DNA of 5,862 nt from Treponema sp. (lineage in GTDB: Bacteria > Spirochaetota > Spirochaetia > Treponematales > Treponemataceae). Within the stretch, counting starts at the first letter, position 1. Each line of letters starts with the position of its first letter. Below, in pieces: positions 5,830 to 5,862 of the stretch. The notes below the pieces were generated by a model. It ran no database searches and had not been told where the DNA came from. It was given only the letters and a program-made list of their open reading frames with translations. Position numbers and translations under genes: made by a program. The stretch covers positions 1 through 5,862 of the forward strand of contig JAEDJS010000083.1 of assembly GCA_016296205.1 (NCBI GenBank). The letters are read 5' to 3'.

Positions 5830-5862
5830 AAAAAACGGAGCCCAGGTTCGGCAGGCATTTAC
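5830..5862 (-). ncRNA. Possible 3' end of a minus-strand structured RNA (SRP RNA-like is one option), cut by window edge
   Basis: Reading the minus strand inward from the right edge gives a GC-rich block (5856-5836, including CCTGCCGAACCTGGGCTCCG) followed at once by six T (5835-5830). Such a GC island with a T tail in AT-rich DNA is typical of the end of a structured RNA or of a terminator. The block loosely recalls the 3' strand of a small bacterial SRP RNA, but the diagnostic GGAAGG tip would lie outside the window. No tRNA T-arm or CCA end is present. It could equally be the terminator or final codons of an unseen gene. Confidence 0.25.

Noticed and set aside
1..5862. CRISPR array, insertion sequence, tRNA or toxin-antitoxin genes
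   Set aside because: No regularly spaced repeats, transposase motifs, terminal inverted repeats, cloverleaf sequences or paired small genes were seen.

Overview
The window looks like part of a low-GC bacterial chromosome, most probably a host-associated spirochaete of the Treponema type. This is inferred from the A+T-rich spacers, the long plant/trypanosomatid-like form of cofactor-independent phosphoglycerate mutase, and a chemoreceptor tip with an EAAHAGE core. No rRNA or marker gene confirms the taxon.

Layout, left to right. (1) 1-1426, minus strand: gpmI (phosphoglycerate mutase), complete at its N-terminus and cut by the left edge after 475 codons. It has a near-consensus promoter, and its leader carries two 12-bp direct repeats 21 bp apart. 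(2) 1427-1609: a divergent AT-rich spacer holding the gpmI promoter, a 9+5+9 inverted repeat, and a promoter whose predicted start falls on the ATG of the next gene. (3) 1610-3004, plus strand: a MATE-family multidrug/cation antiporter with no Shine-Dalgarno sequence. (4) 3107-4729, plus strand: a methyl-accepting chemotaxis protein with its own sigma70-type promoter and a GTG start. It has six membrane segments, almost no external domain, no visible HAMP and no CheR-docking tail. (5) 4773-4808: a very strong hairpin terminator between convergent genes. (6) 4873-5547, minus strand: a small stand-alone RecA/KaiC/DnaB-like P-loop ATPase of unknown role, with a perfect AGGAGG ribosome site. (7) 5548-5862: no convincing protein gene. 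It has a divergent promoter pair around 5598-5647, a possible short plus-strand RNA ending in a hairpin near 5792, and at the right edge a GC-rich block followed on the minus strand by a T run. That block looks like the 3' end of a structured RNA whose body lies outside the window.

The four protein genes do not form one pathway. They cover glycolysis, efflux, signal sensing and an orphan ATPase, and each appears to have its own promoter. Nothing here is a recognisable defence, mobile or biosynthetic system. The points most worth following are the possibly leaderless, operator-flanked MATE gene, the membrane-embedded chemoreceptor, the ATPase with Asp-Gln where relatives have Glu-Glu, and the unassigned right-hand intergenic region.
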